A stretch of DNA of 64,000 bases, from NCBI GenBank assembly GCA_002101905.1, contig LQPU01000061.1, positions 1 through 64,000 on the forward strand, written 5' to 3'. Numbering within the stretch: position 1 is the first letter of the stretch; each line of letters starts with the position of its first letter. Position numbers and translations under genes: made by a program. The notes under the pieces are model-generated. The model worked only from the letters and a program-made list of their open reading frames with translations, did not search any database and was not told the DNA's origin. This document shows, in pieces, positions 63,887 through 64,000 of the stretch. This stretch comes from Mycobacterium shimoidei (GTDB taxonomy: Bacteria > Actinomycetota > Actinomycetes > Mycobacteriales > Mycobacteriaceae).

Positions 63887-64000
63887 ATGGTGATGGATGG
63901 CAACTTGGAGGTCGACGCAGTCCACCTGCGGTTGGCGGGCCAGGAGGCTGACACGCATGCCGATAATTTCTTGGCGGGGCACGTGGCCGCCCACGAGCGC
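63887..64000 (+). CDS. Start of an unidentified protein, possibly an ESX-secretion-associated type
   Basis: 38 codons from an ATG (63887; another ATG at 63893) to the window edge. LEVDAVHLRLAG, then a helix ending FLAGHVAAHER, resembles the N-terminus of small mycobacterial type VII secretion-associated (EspC-like/DUF2580) proteins. Cut by the edge, so family and boundaries are unsure. If real, it could mark return to core chromosome. Confidence 0.35.
   Translation, partial: MVMDGNLEVDAVHLRLAGQEADTHADNFLAGHVAAHER

Overview
The window looks like chromosome from a non-tuberculous, probably slow-growing Mycobacterium. The signs are a complete yrbE/mce operon, a PknD-PstS pair, several F420/LLM-type oxidoreductases, many fadD/fadE-type acyl-CoA genes, a MeaB chaperone, high GC throughout and frequent GTG/TTG starts with 4-bp start/stop overlaps. 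Species cannot be fixed from the sequence alone.

Layout. 1-2.1 kb: Ser/Thr kinase PknD (cut by the left edge) and the phosphate-binding lipoprotein PstS. 2.3-5.8 kb: a TetR gene followed by two tandem paralogs of the PF10118 'metal-dependent hydrolase' family, which carry a ferritin-like diiron ligand pattern, and an SDR. 5.8-25.0 kb (minus strand): one nearly gap-free run of 17 genes. It starts with an mhp-like aromatic ring-cleavage set (mhpC, mhpA, mhpB), continues with a KstD-like flavoprotein, an LLM monooxygenase, an SDR, a cyclase-family hydrolase, an internally deleted FMN-reductase remnant and an alpha/beta hydrolase, and ends with yrbEA-yrbEB-mceA to mceF. Import and catabolism therefore lie on one strand, behind a palindrome and a divergent IclR regulator (25.06 kb) that itself precedes a second KstD-like gene.

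27.4-31.8 kb: a phosphotransferase, a limonene-epoxide-hydrolase-like protein, and a TetR gene divergent from two paralogous membrane proteins plus cytochrome-oxidase subunit III and IV homologs without any catalytic subunit I. Twin identical palindromes lie between TetR and these genes. 31.8-45.6 kb: acyl-CoA metabolism. It holds MeaB, an enoyl-CoA hydratase homolog, a two-subunit acyl-CoA dehydrogenase, an acyl-CoA ligase, a KshB-like reductase divergent across a perfect palindrome, a PPOX/F420 protein, a giant cyclase/ATPase regulator, a CaiB-type CoA transferase, an LLM protein, and a split B12-dependent acyl-CoA mutase whose active site differs from methylmalonyl-CoA mutase at one key position. 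45.8-51.1 kb: amidase, methyltransferase, exported VanX-like dipeptidase, pyridine nucleotide-disulfide oxidoreductase lacking the catalytic His, SDR.

51.2 kb to the right edge is an integrated mobile island. It begins exactly at a 48-bp fragment of tRNA-Phe(GAA) (3' half only), the expected scar of site-specific integration. It carries an HUH-type rolling-circle Rep, an HTH/PIN toxin-antitoxin pair, several unrecognised genes, and a complete type I restriction-modification operon (hsdM with an N-terminal HTH, hsdS, hsdR, YgjP-like metalloprotein). No integrase and no second att site are in the window, so the island continues beyond 64 kb. The candidates I rate most worth following up are the orphan oxidase III/IV cluster, the split acyl-CoA mutase pathway, and the unexplained 54.3-56.7 kb genes inside the defence island.
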